Shown piece after piece: positions 8,726 to 18,153 of a stretch of 64,000 nt of DNA. Origin of the DNA: Prolixibacter sp. NT017. Lineage in GTDB: Bacteria > Bacteroidota > Bacteroidia > Bacteroidales > Prolixibacteraceae. The translations under genes were made by a program, and so were the position numbers. Each line of letters starts with the position of its first letter. Position 1 is the first letter of the stretch. The notes below the pieces were generated by a model. It was not told the DNA's origin, made no database searches, and saw only the letters and a list, made by a program, of their open reading frames with translations. The stretch spans positions 4,650,001-4,714,000 of the forward strand of contig NZ_BLAV01000001.1 in assembly GCF_009617875.1 (NCBI RefSeq), in the 5' to 3' direction.

Positions 8726-10882
8726 ATGAAGAAAGGTATTATCGTCCTTATTGCTTTGATCGCTGCGTTTTCAAGTAGTGTAAAAGCCGATGAGGGAATG
8801 TGGCTGCCTGCTCTTGTTCAGAAGCTGAACATCGGCAAGATGCACGCTATGGGGTGTGAATTAACGGCAGATCAAATATACAGTATTAACCATTCCAGTC
8901 TGAAAGACGCTGTTGTGGCTTTAGACCATGGTTCTTGTACCGGAGAGTTGATTTCTCCTGATGGACTGCTGTTGACAAACCATCATTGTGGCTTCGGAGA
9001 GATTCAGGCTCACAGTACCGTGGAGCACGATTATCTGAAAGATGGATTTTGGGCAAAATCGAGAGACCAGGAACTTCCTAATCCGGGAAAAACGGTTTCA
9101 TTCCTGATAAGCATTAAAGACGTAACTGCCAAGATTGATAGTGCGCTCACCCCCGATATGGACGAGAATGCGCGCGAAGCAAAGGTCGAAGAAGTGGCCT
9201 CAAAGATTGAGAGAGCAGCTTCTGAAGGTACCGATTATCAGGCACGCGTTCGTAGTTTCTTCGAGTCGAATAAATATTACTTGTTTGTATACGAAACCTT
9301 CCGCGATGTTCGTTTGGTTGGTGCTCCGCCGCAGTCAATCGGAAAATTTGGTGGCGATACTGATAACTGGGAGTGGCCTCGTCATACCGGCGATTTCAGT
9401 ATGTTCCGTGTGTATTGCAGTCCGGATGGAAAACCGGCAGATTACTCACCGGACAACGTACCTTATCACCCCAAACACTTCCTGCCTATTTCTTTGAAAG
9501 GTGTCCACAAGGGCGATTTTACCATGGTAATGGGATACCCCGGAAGAACGGAACGCTACAAAACGTCGTACGGTGTCCAGTATACCATGAATGTGACCAA
9601 TGAGGTGCGTACGAAAGTGCGGGCGAAAAAACTGGCGATCATCAAAAAATACATGGATACGGGAACAAAAGCGCGGATTCAGTATGCTTCGAAATATGCC
9701 CGTAGTGCCAATTATTATAAGTATTCCATCGGTCAGAATAAAGGACTGAAGGCGTTGGATGTGATTGCTGACAAGAAAGCGCTGGAGAAACGTTTTACTG
9801 CCTGGATTGACGAAGATTCGTCACGGGAAGCCAAATACGGGAAGGCGTTAAGTATGATTAAAGATGCTTACACAAACACCGACGATGAAGCAGCCGGTGC
9901 GTATATGAGGGAAGCATTTTTACGAGGTCCTGAAATTTTCACCCTGGCGATGCGGGCTAATGGCCTCTACGAGGTGATGAAGAATCAGCCGGAAAACAAA
10001 GAGGCTATAAAGGCAATGTCGGCCCGCATACAAGGTTCATTGGATGATTTCTTCAAGGATTACAATGCGCCAACTGATGAGAAGCTGGTTGCGGCCCTCT
10101 CCAAAATTTATGCAGATAATGTCGATCCGAAATATTATCCGGCTTACCTGAATACCATCAAGGATAAATACAAAGGCGATTACAGCAAGTTTGCTGAGAA
10201 AATGTTCAAGAAAACCATCTTCGCCAATAAGGCGTCGTTGATTGCATTTTTGAATGATCCGTCCCTGAAGGTGTTGAAAAAAGATCCGGCTTTCCAGGCA
10301 ACCGAGCAAATTATTGATGCGATGCGTGTTATCAATAGCGATAACATGAAAACGGTTCCTGAATTGGAAAAAGGACGCAGGTTGTTTGTTGCCGGTCTGA
10401 TGAAAATGGATAAAGGCCAGAATCTGTATCCGGATGCCAACTCAACAATGCGACTGACCTACGGTACAGTTGGTGGATACAGTCCCCGCGACGCGGTTTG
10501 GTATAAATATTACACAACGTTGGTTGGTTATATCCAGAAAGATATTCCAGGTGACGATGAGTTTGACACACCACAGCGTCTGAAAGATCTGTACTACGCC
10601 AAAGATTACGGACAGTATGCCGATAAAGACGGAACGCTGCACACCTGCTTCATCACCAATAACGATATTACCGGTGGTAACTCGGGTAGCCCGGTGATTA
10701 ATGCGAAAGGCGAGCTTGTTGGCGCTGCTTTCGATGGAAACTGGGAAGCCATGAGCGGTGATATTGCTTTCGAACCCAGTATTCAGCGGTGTATCTGTGT
10801 TGATATTCGCTTTGTGCTTTGGGTAATCGACAAATATGCAGGTGCAACCAATCTGATTGATGAGATGACCATTGTTCGTTAA
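8726..10882 (+). CDS. S46 family dipeptidyl-peptidase, DPP7-like
   Basis: A 718-residue exported serine peptidase. Residues 1-21 form a Sec signal peptide (Lys-Lys, hydrophobic core, cut near Ala-Asp-Glu). The chymotrypsin-like triad is visible: His in 'NHHCGF' around residues 85-86, Asp in the 'DNWEWPRHTGDF' stretch near 213-224, and Ser653 in 'GNSGSP'. S46 enzymes remove dipeptides from peptide N-termini in the periplasm. In characterised Porphyromonas enzymes the residue 18 positions after the catalytic Ser is Gly in DPP7 (hydrophobic P1) and Arg in DPP11 (acidic P1). Here it is Gly671, so DPP7-type specificity is inferred. Length fits the family. It is preceded by its own promoter-like box and followed by rnhA. 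Confidence 0.92.
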   Translation: MKKGIIVLIALIAAFSSSVKADEGMWLPALVQKLNIGKMHAMGCELTADQIYSINHSSLKDAVVALDHGSCTGELISPDGLLLTNHHCGFGEIQAHSTVEHDYLKDGFWAKSRDQELPNPGKTVSFLISIKDVTAKIDSALTPDMDENAREAKVEEVASKIERAASEGTDYQARVRSFFESNKYYLFVYETFRDVRLVGAPPQSIGKFGGDTDNWEWPRHTGDFSMFRVYCSPDGKPADYSPDNVPYHPKHFLPISLKGVHKGDFTMVMGYPGRTERYKTSYGVQYTMNVTNEVRTKVRAKKLAIIKKYMDTGTKARIQYASKYARSANYYKYSIGQNKGLKALDVIADKKALEKRFTAWIDEDSSREAKYGKALSMIKDAYTNTDDEAAGAYMREAFLRGPEIFTLAMRANGLYEVMKNQPENKEAIKAMSARIQGSLDDFFKDYNAPTDEKLVAALSKIYADNVDPKYYPAYLNTIKDKYKGDYSKFAEKMFKKTIFANKASLIAFLNDPSLKVLKKDPAFQATEQIIDAMRVINSDNMKTVPELEKGRRLFVAGLMKMDKGQNLYPDANSTMRLTYGTVGGYSPRDAVWYKYYTTLVGYIQKDIPGDDEFDTPQRLKDLYYAKDYGQYADKDGTLHTCFITNNDITGGNSGSPVINAKGELVGAAFDGNWEAMSGDIAFEPSIQRCICVDIRFVLWVIDKYAGATNLIDEMTIVR

Positions 10883-10949
10883 TCGGACGAATGCTTTAAA
10901 ATATAAGTACAAGGACGGACCGGTTGTATGCCGGTCTTTTCTTTATGCA

Positions 10950-10957
10950 TACATTTG
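10950..10957 (+). promoter_or_regulatory. -7 box (TACATTTG) five bases before an rnhA ATG
   Basis: An exact TAnnTTTG octamer immediately upstream of the ATG at 10963. If used, transcription would begin at or near that start codon, which argues for 10963 rather than the upstream ATG at 10945 or TTG at 10924. Confidence 0.4.
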
Positions 10958-10962
10958 CATTT

Positions 10963-11436
10963 ATGACTGATGTAAAGAAGCCCCATATTATCGTTTATAC
11001 CGACGGCGCTTCCCGGGGAAATCCTGGGCCCGGTGGTTATGGCGTAATTCTGCAGTCCGGGCGTCACCGGAAGGAGCTGTCCGAAGGCTTCCGGCTAACG
11101 ACAAACAACCGCATGGAGTTACTGGCGGTGATTGTCGCGCTGGAATCGTTGAAAGTAGAAGGAAGCTATGTCACCATTTATACCGACTCAAAGTACGTAG
11201 CCGATGCGGTTGAAAAAGGATGGGTCTTCGGTTGGGCGAAGAAGCGCTTTAAAGGGAAGAAGAATCCCGATTTGTGGGCTCGCTTTTTACGAATTTATGC
11301 AAAACATAAGGTGCGGTTTATTTGGGTAAAAGGCCACGCTGATAACCCGGGAAACGAGCGTTGTGACGAACTGGCTGTTGAGGCGGCATTGAAATCAAAT
11401 TTGAAGGAAGATGCAGGTTATCAGCCTGAAACATAA
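10963..11436 (+). CDS. rnhA: Ribonuclease HI
   Basis: A 157-residue protein of standard RNase HI length. It degrades the RNA strand of RNA-DNA hybrids (R-loops, primers). All four catalytic acids are recognisable: Asp in 'YTDGASRGNPGPGG', Glu in 'NNRMELLAV', Asp in 'YTDSKYV' and Asp in 'NERCDELA'. The basic handle region ('WAKKRFKGKKNPDLW') is present, as in the E. coli enzyme. The frame is open upstream to a TTG at 10924, but ATG 10963 (MTDVKKPHII) gives the usual family N-terminus and sits just after a promoter-like box. ATG 10945 is an alternative. It lies between the S46 peptidase gene and waaA, each with its own -7 box. Confidence 0.95.
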   Translation: MTDVKKPHIIVYTDGASRGNPGPGGYGVILQSGRHRKELSEGFRLTTNNRMELLAVIVALESLKVEGSYVTIYTDSKYVADAVEKGWVFGWAKKRFKGKKNPDLWARFLRIYAKHKVRFIWVKGHADNPGNERCDELAVEAALKSNLKEDAGYQPET

Positions 11437-11475
11437 TTTTTGCTGAAACCTTGCCTCCAATTCTCAAAAGTAATT

Positions 11476-11483
11476 TACCTTTG
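11476..11483 (+). promoter_or_regulatory. -7 box (TACCTTTG) upstream of waaA
   Basis: An exact TAnnTTTG octamer 14 bp before the waaA ATG. A TTG at 11451-11453 lies 22 bp upstream, compatible with a loosely spaced -33 element. It implies a very short 5' leader. Confidence 0.5.
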
Positions 11484-11497
11484 GCCGCTGAAAAGTT

Positions 11498-12727
11498 ATG
11501 AGATTATTATACGACATAGGAGTTCGGGGATACCACTTGCTCATTCGGTTGGCATCCTTACGTAGTGAGAAGGCCCGCAAATGGATAAAGGGGCGTCGTA
11601 ATATTTTCAGTCGGTTGAAAGAAGAGTTACCTTCCGATCAACCCATATATTGGTTTCACGTAGCATCGCTCGGAGAATTTGAACAGGGCCGGCCGGTGAT
11701 CGAAGCTATCCGGAAGAAAGTGCCGGATGTGAAGATACTGCTCACTTTTTTTTCTCCTTCCGGTTACGAGGTGCGAAAAGATTACGAGTTCGCCGATTAC
11801 GTATATTATCTCCCTCTTGATACGCCCTATAATGTCAAACGATTTCTGGATATCGTAAAGCCGGAAAAGGCGTTTTTCGTCAAATACGAATTTTGGTTTC
11901 ACTACTTAACTGCGTTAAAAAAGCGAGGAATTCCTACGTATATTTTTTCAGCGATTTTCCGCCCCGGACAGATTTTCTTCAAACCCTGGGGAAGTTGGTA
12001 CCGGAAAGCACTGCAGGCTTATACCCATATTTTTGTGCAGAACCGGGAGTCGCTTGATTTGCTCAATAAATTTGGTTTTACCAATGTTTCCCTTTCGGGT
12101 GATACCCGGTTCGATCGGGTGGGGCAAATTGCTGACGCAGCTCCGCGTCTCTCTGTGCTCGATGAGTTTGCTAACGGGAAAAAACTCGTGATTGCCGGTA
12201 GTACGTGGAAGGCTGATGAAGCGTTGTTGCTGGAGTACATCAATTCGACGGAGCATGACGTAAAATATGTCATCGCGCCTCACGAAGTTTCCGATAAGTC
12301 TATTCAACGAATTACGAGCGCGCTGGAGAGGAAATATGTCCGTTTTTCGAAAGCCGGAAATGGCGATCTGAAGCAAGCGGATGTGCTAATTGTTGATGGC
12401 TATGGTTACCTGACATCGGTTTATCGCTATGGAAACCTGGCGTACATTGGCGGTGGTTTCGGAAGCGGTATTCACAATATTTTGGAAGCAGCAACTTTCG
12501 GTATGCCGGTTATTTTTGGTCCCAATCATGAGAAATTTCAGGAAGCGCTCGATTTGCTTGAAAAAAAAGCGGCTTTCTGTATTCACGATTACGAAGAACT
12601 CAAATCTGTCATGGATGAGTTCCTTGGAAACGAGAAGAAATTGCAACTTACTGCTGACTTAGCCGGTAATTATGTTTCACAAAGTCGGGGCGCCTCAGAT
12701 GTAGTAGTAGACTACATTTTCAATTAA
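11498..12727 (+). CDS. waaA: 3-deoxy-D-manno-octulosonic acid (Kdo) transferase
   Basis: A 409-residue GT30-family enzyme that transfers Kdo from CMP-Kdo to lipid IVA at the cytoplasmic face of the inner membrane. Recognisable features are the N-terminal hydrophobic anchor (about 1-20), the 'FHVASLGEFEQGRPV' segment near residues 52-66 holding the conserved catalytic Glu, 'LLTFFSPSGYEVRK' near 85-98, and the C-terminal 'GGGFGSGIHNILEAATFGMPVIFGP' region (316-340) that binds the nucleotide sugar. Length is normal. It shows that the organism makes Kdo-containing LPS or LOS, in line with the nearby flippase and glycosyltransferase genes. Confidence 0.95.
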   Translation: MRLLYDIGVRGYHLLIRLASLRSEKARKWIKGRRNIFSRLKEELPSDQPIYWFHVASLGEFEQGRPVIEAIRKKVPDVKILLTFFSPSGYEVRKDYEFADYVYYLPLDTPYNVKRFLDIVKPEKAFFVKYEFWFHYLTALKKRGIPTYIFSAIFRPGQIFFKPWGSWYRKALQAYTHIFVQNRESLDLLNKFGFTNVSLSGDTRFDRVGQIADAAPRLSVLDEFANGKKLVIAGSTWKADEALLLEYINSTEHDVKYVIAPHEVSDKSIQRITSALERKYVRFSKAGNGDLKQADVLIVDGYGYLTSVYRYGNLAYIGGGFGSGIHNILEAATFGMPVIFGPNHEKFQEALDLLEKKAAFCIHDYEELKSVMDEFLGNEKKLQLTADLAGNYVSQSRGASDVVVDYIFN

Positions 12728-13028
12728 TTTTCGCGGTTATTTCATTGTTTATCCGGCATGCAGAGCCATTTCGGATAAGAGAATATATTGCCTTATTTTT
12801 TTGAATTATTTTTCATTTTGGTCAACTTTTGACAGTTATCAAAAATGTAACATTCTTGTAGTAAGCGAATAAACATGTTGAAGTTGATAACTTTTACAGG
12901 AAATGGAAAATAAAGTGTTCCATTCTTGCAACATGAAAAGTAAATTGCATATCGGATTCATCGCCTCAATTACGGGCACGAAAAAATCCGACAGACAACC
13001 GAATTACAAAACCCAAATTTAGTTCACC
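12728..13028 (+). promoter_or_regulatory. AT-rich control region upstream of nrdJ
   Basis: This 301 bp gap contains no ORF of note but several small symmetric or repeated elements. A 13 bp palindrome GTCAACTTTTGAC lies at 12821-12833. A 9 bp inverted repeat, AGTTATCAA (12834-12842) and TTGATAACT (12884-12892), is separated by 41 nt. The octamer CATTCTTG occurs at 12851 and again 70 bp later at 12921. No cobalamin riboswitch core was found, although the downstream enzyme uses B12. These elements could be operators for an RNR regulator; that is inference. Confidence 0.35.
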
Positions 13029-15578
13029 ATGGATTTGAAAGAAGTATCTTCAGGACGGTCGGCTACGCACAAAAAAGTATACTCGGGAGAGGAAGCTTAT
13101 CAGGCGTCGCTCAAGTATTTTAAGGGAGATGATTTGGCTGCCCGAGTGTGGGTGAATAAGTATGCCTTAAAAGATTCCTACGGAAACATTTTTGAATTAA
13201 CCCCAGACGATATGCATCGTCGTCTTGCTAAAGAAATTGCGCGTATTGAAAATCGTTACCCTAATCCCCTCTCAGAAGAAGAAATTTATAGCCTGCTAAA
13301 AGATTTTAAGTACATCGTTCCGCAAGGTGGTCCGATGACTGGTATCGGAAACGAATACCAGGTAGCATCACTGTCGAATTGCTTCGTGGTAGGAAATAAT
13401 GCCGACTCATATGGAGGTATCATGATGGTTGATCAGGAACAGGTTCAGCTCATGAAACGCCGTGGTGGTGTCGGTCACGACTTGTCTCACATCCGGCCAG
13501 CCGGTTCACCGGTAAAAAACTCTGCACTGACCTCTACCGGTATTGTTCCGTTTATGGAGCGCTTTTCCAACTCAACCCGTGAAGTGGCCCAGGATGGTCG
13601 CCGTGGTGCGCTGATGCTTTCGGTGTCGATTAAACACCCCGATTCCGAAAAATTCATCGATGCGAAGATGACGGAAGGAAAAGTGACCGGAGCGAATGTC
13701 TCGGTGAAGATCGACGACGAGTTCATGCAGTCGGTTCGTGAGAACAAACCTTATACACAACAGTATCCCGTAGAGAGCAAAAATCCATCGTTTACCCGCG
13801 ATATTAACGCCGGCGACCTGTGGAAGAAGATTGTTCATAATGCCTGGAAATCGGCGGAACCGGGAATCCTTTTCTGGGATACAGTGATTCGTGAGTCGGT
13901 TCCGGATTCGTACGCTGATTTGGGTTATAAGACTGTCTCGACCAATCCATGTGGTGAAATCCCACTTTGTCCTTATGACAGCTGTCGGTTGCTGGCTATT
14001 AATTTGTTCTCATACGTTGAGAAACCATTCACGAAAAAGGCAAAATTCGATTTCGAACTCTTCCGCAAGCATGTTCGGTATGCTCAACGCATCATGGACG
14101 ATATCATCGATTTGGAGCTGGAGAAAATTGAAGCAATTACCGGTAAGGTAGGTTCCGATAAGGAGGATGAAGAAATTAAGCGGGTGGAGTCGAATCTCTG
14201 GAACAAAATCCGCGAAATGGCGATAAACGGTCGTCGTACCGGAATCGGTATTACCGCTGAAGGCGATATGCTGGCTGCTTTGGGATTGATTTATGGAACC
14301 GACAATGCTATCGATTTCTCGGTAGAGGTACATAAGTCAATCGCTATGGAAGCCTACCGTGGTTCTGTATTGCTGGCGAAAGACCGGGGGGCTTTCCCGA
14401 TTTATGATTCGAATCGCGAGAAAGATAATCCGTACATCAAACGTTTGGCCGAAGCCGATCCGGAACTTTATGAAGACATGAAGAAACATGGTCGCCGTAA
14501 CATTGCGTTGCTGACCATTGCTCCTACCGGAACAACTAGTTTGATGACTCAAACTACTTCGGGAATTGAGCCGGTATTTATGCCGGTTTATAAACGCCGC
14601 CGGAAAGTGAACCCGAACGATAGGGATGTTCGTGTTGATTTTGTGGATGAAGTAGGTGATAGCTGGGAAGAGTACATTGTATTCCATCATAAATTCAAAG
14701 ACTGGATGACGATGAAAGGATACGATGTGAATAAGAAATATACCGACGAGGAGCTGGATAAGATGGTGGCTGCATCACCTTATTACAAAGCTACTTCGAA
14801 TGATGTAGACTGGGTGGCCAAAGTGAAAATGCAAGGGCAAATTCAAAAATGGGTCGACCATTCTATCTCGGTGACGATTAACCTCCCCTCAGATGTTGAT
14901 GAGGAGCTGGTTGGTGAACTTTATTTCACTGCATGGGAAAGCGGATGTAAAGGTGTGACTGTTTACCGTGATGGTTCCCGTTCAGGCGTATTGATTTCGA
15001 CGAAAGATAAGACCGAAAAGAAAGGAAATTTCCCGACTAAGCGTCCCGAAATTTTGGAAGCAGATGTTGTTCGTTTCCAGAATAGCAAGGACAAGTGGAT
15101 CGCCTTCATTGGTTTGATTGACGATAAGCCTTACGAAATCTTTACCGGTTTGGCCGATGACGAAGACGGAATTTTGCTTCCCCGCTCGGTAACCCGTGGA
15201 CGAATCATTAAAAGCCGTGACGAAAACGGTGTAGCCCGGTACGATTTCCAATACATCAACAAGCGTGGCTATAAAACAACCATTGAAGGACTTTCGTACA
15301 AATTCAATCCGATATTCTGGAACTACGCTAAATTGATTTCCAGCGTGCTGCGTCACGGTATGGCCATCCAAAAAGTGGTTGACCTGGTGACCAGTCTGCA
15401 GTTTGACATCGATACCATTAACACTTGGAAAAACGGAGTTGCACGGGCATTGAAAAAGTACATCCCGAACGGAACTTCAGTTGATGGCGCTACCTGTGGA
15501 GGCTGTGGCTCGGAAAATGTAGTTTACCAGGAAGGTTGTCTGATTTGTAAAGATTGTGGCTCTTCGAAATGCGGTTAA
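13029..15578 (+). CDS. nrdJ: Class II (adenosylcobalamin-dependent) ribonucleotide reductase
   Basis: An 849-residue protein that reduces ribonucleotides to deoxyribonucleotides using a B12-generated thiyl radical, so it needs no oxygen and no small subunit. Visible residues are the redox Cys in 'LSNCFVVG' (Cys118), the conserved 'NPCGEIPL' loop (Asn306, Cys308, Glu310), the 'GRRTGIGITAEG' segment, 'APTGTTSLMTQTTSGIEP' for substrate phosphate binding, and the C-terminal Cys-rich tail with Cys-Gly-Gly-Cys and Cys-Lys-Asp-Cys pairs (about 827-848) that re-reduces the active site. Length matches Bacteroidota NrdJ. It is a lone gene, preceded by a 301 bp control region and followed by a strong terminator. 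Confidence 0.95.
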   Translation: MDLKEVSSGRSATHKKVYSGEEAYQASLKYFKGDDLAARVWVNKYALKDSYGNIFELTPDDMHRRLAKEIARIENRYPNPLSEEEIYSLLKDFKYIVPQGGPMTGIGNEYQVASLSNCFVVGNNADSYGGIMMVDQEQVQLMKRRGGVGHDLSHIRPAGSPVKNSALTSTGIVPFMERFSNSTREVAQDGRRGALMLSVSIKHPDSEKFIDAKMTEGKVTGANVSVKIDDEFMQSVRENKPYTQQYPVESKNPSFTRDINAGDLWKKIVHNAWKSAEPGILFWDTVIRESVPDSYADLGYKTVSTNPCGEIPLCPYDSCRLLAINLFSYVEKPFTKKAKFDFELFRKHVRYAQRIMDDIIDLELEKIEAITGKVGSDKEDEEIKRVESNLWNKIREMAINGRRTGIGITAEGDMLAALGLIYGTDNAIDFSVEVHKSIAMEAYRGSVLLAKDRGAFPIYDSNREKDNPYIKRLAEADPELYEDMKKHGRRNIALLTIAPTGTTSLMTQTTSGIEPVFMPVYKRRRKVNPNDRDVRVDFVDEVGDSWEEYIVFHHKFKDWMTMKGYDVNKKYTDEELDKMVAASPYYKATSNDVDWVAKVKMQGQIQKWVDHSISVTINLPSDVDEELVGELYFTAWESGCKGVTVYRDGSRSGVLISTKDKTEKKGNFPTKRPEILEADVVRFQNSKDKWIAFIGLIDDKPYEIFTGLADDEDGILLPRSVTRGRIIKSRDENGVARYDFQYINKRGYKTTIEGLSYKFNPIFWNYAKLISSVLRHGMAIQKVVDLVTSLQFDIDTINTWKNGVARALKKYIPNGTSVDGATCGGCGSENVVYQEGCLICKDCGSSKCG

Positions 15579-15599
15579 ACGCAAATGTTCATAAAAGTA

Positions 15600-15632
15600 A
15601 AAAGAGGTTCCCTTTTGGAGAACCTCTTTTTT
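15600..15632 (+). terminator. Intrinsic terminator after nrdJ
   Basis: Stem AAAGAGGTTC / GAACCTCTTT (15601-15610 with 15620-15629), 9 nt loop, then a T-run. It lies 22 bp after the nrdJ stop. Confidence 0.85.
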
Positions 15633-15777
15633 GATTATGGTTATTGTAGCCTAACTTTCATTGGATGTTGCATTTCCTTAATGTTCGAGGAAAACAGCAA
15701 GAGCGGAAATGCTGTTCTGTTATCCGCTGAAGAACGGGCTAAAATTTTTAATACAGGTAAAGCTGATGGGAATGATA

Positions 15778-15975
15778 TCAGGCTGCAATGTCCGAAAAGG
15801 CATCGTCCAGAATATCCGGATAAATCGCGCCAAATTGATCATAGCACCAATCTCTTAATTCTTCCAATTCCTTTCCATTGTCATTCGACCAGCCAATGCA
15901 TTTCAGCAGCTCTTTCTCGAAAAGCTCCTGACTGAAACTTACCTTCGGTAAGATTACTTTTGCGTATTCCATCAT
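15778..15975 (-). CDS. Small conserved-looking protein of unknown function
   Basis: A 65-residue acidic protein starting MMEYAKVILPKVSF and ending in Ile-Ala-Ala. It has no signal peptide or membrane segment. Composition (alternating charged and hydrophobic residues, Trp and Cys in 'LRDWCYDQF') looks like a real folded helical protein, and I have a weak recollection of similar short proteins in Bacteroidota. The competing plus-strand frame over the same DNA is Ser/His/Cys-rich and not protein-like. It starts 144 bp downstream of the trpA stop on the same strand and could be read through from the trp operon. Function unknown. Confidence 0.55.
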   Translation of the reverse strand: MMEYAKVILPKVSFSQELFEKELLKCIGWSNDNGKELEELRDWCYDQFGAIYPDILDDAFSDIAA

Positions 15976-16119
15976 AGTGTATCAATTTTAAAAGAACGTG
16001 CTCAGAATTTTCATTCTCTTCCTCAAGATACCAAATCAGAACCAAAAATCAGGTATGCAATAACAGCTTTTAATCTATTTTAACAATCTCATTTTTCTAA
16101 TTTGGGACTGGAAATTTTG

Positions 16120-16911
16120 TTAATTATTTTCTTCTGAAGAATGAATTAAATCAATGAACTTTTTCACGTTCTGCGAAATAGAACCTTCTTCTGAAAGTGC
16201 TTTGATGAAAGCACTTCCAACAATGGCTCCATGACTATAACGGCAGGAATTAACAAAAGTTGTGTTGTTGGAAATACCAAAACCTACCAGTCGGGGGTTT
16301 TTCAAATTCATTTCCTGAATTCGTTTGAAATATGCCTCCTGTTGTTCAGTTACGTTCGATTTCGCTCCGGTAGTTGAAGATGACGATACCATATAGATAA
16401 ATCCGTTGGAAAGATCGTCGATTTTCCGGATTCGCGCTTCGCTGGTTTGCGGTGTAATGAGAAAAATGTTCCTGAGATTGTTTTGCTCGAAGAACGGGCG
16501 GTATTCGTTTTCATAAACTTCCAGCGGAAGGTCAGGCAGAATAATTCCGTCGATGCCAATTTCATTCGCTTTCCGGCAGAAATCTTCTACACCGTACTGC
16601 AACACGTTGTTGAAATAGCCCATCAGTACCAGTGGCAGTTTTACCTTCTGACGAATATCTTTCAGTTGCTCGAAAAGCAGTTTGATTGACATCCCGTTTT
16701 TGAGGGCTTTATCTGAGCTCTTCTGAATCGTGGGGCCGTCAGCCACCGGATCGGAAAACGGAATCCCGATTTCGATTAAGTCGGCACCGCTTTTCTCCAA
16801 TTCCACAATGATTTCTTCGGTTTCGTTGAGTTGAGGGAACCCGGCCGTGAAATAGACCGATAGTATGTTATTGGGCTTCTCTTTGAAAAGCTGATTGATG
16901 CGATTTTCCAT
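16120..16911 (-). CDS. trpA: Tryptophan synthase alpha subunit
   Basis: A 263-residue TIM-barrel enzyme that cleaves indole-3-glycerol phosphate to indole and glyceraldehyde 3-phosphate, passing indole to TrpB. The catalytic Glu lies in 'LIEIGIPFSDPVADGPTIQ' (about residues 45-63) with the second catalytic Asp in the same stretch. The phosphate-binding 'GFGISN' and 'GAIVGSAFI' loops lie near the C-terminus. It is the last gene of the trpEGDCFBA operon, 28 bp after trpB. No clear intrinsic terminator follows in the 144 bp before the next minus-strand gene. Confidence 0.97.
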   Translation of the reverse strand: MENRINQLFKEKPNNILSVYFTAGFPQLNETEEIIVELEKSGADLIEIGIPFSDPVADGPTIQKSSDKALKNGMSIKLLFEQLKDIRQKVKLPLVLMGYFNNVLQYGVEDFCRKANEIGIDGIILPDLPLEVYENEYRPFFEQNNLRNIFLITPQTSEARIRKIDDLSNGFIYMVSSSSTTGAKSNVTEQQEAYFKRIQEMNLKNPRLVGFGISNNTTFVNSCRYSHGAIVGSAFIKALSEEGSISQNVKKFIDLIHSSEENN

Positions 16912-16939
16912 CTCTTTATTCTTTCGTTTCGATGTTCAT

Positions 16940-18127
16940 CTATTGCTTTGCGCGAAAATGTTTCAGGTAGGTCTCCATGTCTTTGTCACCTCGTCCTGAG
17001 ATGTTGACAACAACTACTTCATCCGGACCAAACTTGAGCTTTTCCAGTGCGGCTAAAGCATGCGCCGACTCCAGGGCCGGAATAATTCCTTCCTTCTCGG
17101 TGAGGTTGTAGGCAGCTTCCAATGTCTCTTCATCGGTTACGCTCATGAATTTGGCACGGCCGGTTTCATAAAGGTTCGCATGCATGGGACCGATGCCGGG
17201 ATAATCCAGGCCGGCGGAGATGGAGTAAGGCTCTATCACCTGTCCGTCTTCCGTTTGCATCAGCAAGCTTTTACTACCGTGAAGAACACCGGTTTTTCCA
17301 AGTGCAGTGGTGGCGGCCGATTCGTCGGTGTCGACACCTTTGCCGGCCGCTTCCACCGCAATCAGTTTTACTTCTTCATCATCCAGGAAATGATAGAATG
17401 CACCGGCTGCGTTACTTCCGCCACCGACGCAGGCAATAACAGCATTAGGGAGTTCGCTGCCTGTTTTTTCTTTCAGTTGTTGCCGCATCTCTTCGCTGAT
17501 GACGGCCTGAAAGCGGGCTACCATATCGGGGTAAGGATGCGGACCCACCACTGAACCGATGATGTAATGCGTATCTTCCGGATTATTAATCCAGTCGCGG
17601 ATGGCTTCGTTGGTCGCATCTTTCAGTGTTTGGTTGCCGCTGTAAACCGGACGAACTTCTGCACCCAGCATTTTCATTTTTTCCACATTCGGGGCTTGCC
17701 GCGATACATCTAATGCGCCCATATAGACAATACACTGAAGGCCTTCACGGGCGCAAACTGTAGCGGTAGCCACACCATGCTGACCTGCGCCGGTCTCGGC
17801 AATGATACGTTTTTTGCCCAGTCGTTTTGCCAATAAAATTTGACCAACGGTGTTATTAATTTTGTGCGAACCGGTATGGTTCAGGTCTTCCCGTTTCAGG
17901 TAAATTTGCGCTCCATATTGCTCCGACAATCGATTGGAGTAATAGAGCGGTGAAGGTCGTCCGACATAATCGCGAAGCAAATCGGTGTACTCCTTCCGAA
18001 ATTCTTCACTTTCGATGATCTCCAGGTAACGGTTCCGCAATCCATCCACATTCGGGTACATCATCTCCGGGATGAATGCCCCGCCAAACCGTCCGTAATA
18101 GCCATTCTGATCGACATGATAGCTCAT
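16940..18127 (-). CDS. trpB: Tryptophan synthase beta subunit
   Basis: A 395-residue PLP enzyme that condenses indole with serine to make tryptophan. The Schiff-base Lys is in 'HTGSHKINN' (about residue 87). The PLP-phosphate loop 'GGGSNAAG' and the 'EDLNHTGSH' and '[10 protein letters not shown]' motifs are intact. Length is typical of TrpB1, the form that partners TrpA. It lies 26 bp after trpF and 28 bp before trpA. Confidence 0.97.
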   Translation of the reverse strand: MSYHVDQNGYYGRFGGAFIPEMMYPNVDGLRNRYLEIIESEEFRKEYTDLLRDYVGRPSPLYYSNRLSEQYGAQIYLKREDLNHTGSHKINNTVGQILLAKRLGKKRIIAETGAGQHGVATATVCAREGLQCIVYMGALDVSRQAPNVEKMKMLGAEVRPVYSGNQTLKDATNEAIRDWINNPEDTHYIIGSVVGPHPYPDMVARFQAVISEEMRQQLKEKTGSELPNAVIACVGGGSNAAGAFYHFLDDEEVKLIAVEAAGKGVDTDESAATTALGKTGVLHGSKSLLMQTEDGQVIEPYSISAGLDYPGIGPMHANLYETGRAKFMSVTDEETLEAAYNLTEKEGIIPALESAHALAALEKLKFGPDEVVVVNISGRGDKDMETYLKHFRAKQ

Positions 18128-18153
18128 GATATCTGATTTATTTCTTGTATTCG

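Noticed and set aside
12728..13028. Cobalamin riboswitch upstream of nrdJ
   Set aside because: No B12-box core or surrounding stems could be found.
15585..15935. 116-codon plus-strand open frame after nrdJ
   Set aside because: It runs through the nrdJ terminator and has poor composition. The 65-residue minus-strand frame is more protein-like.
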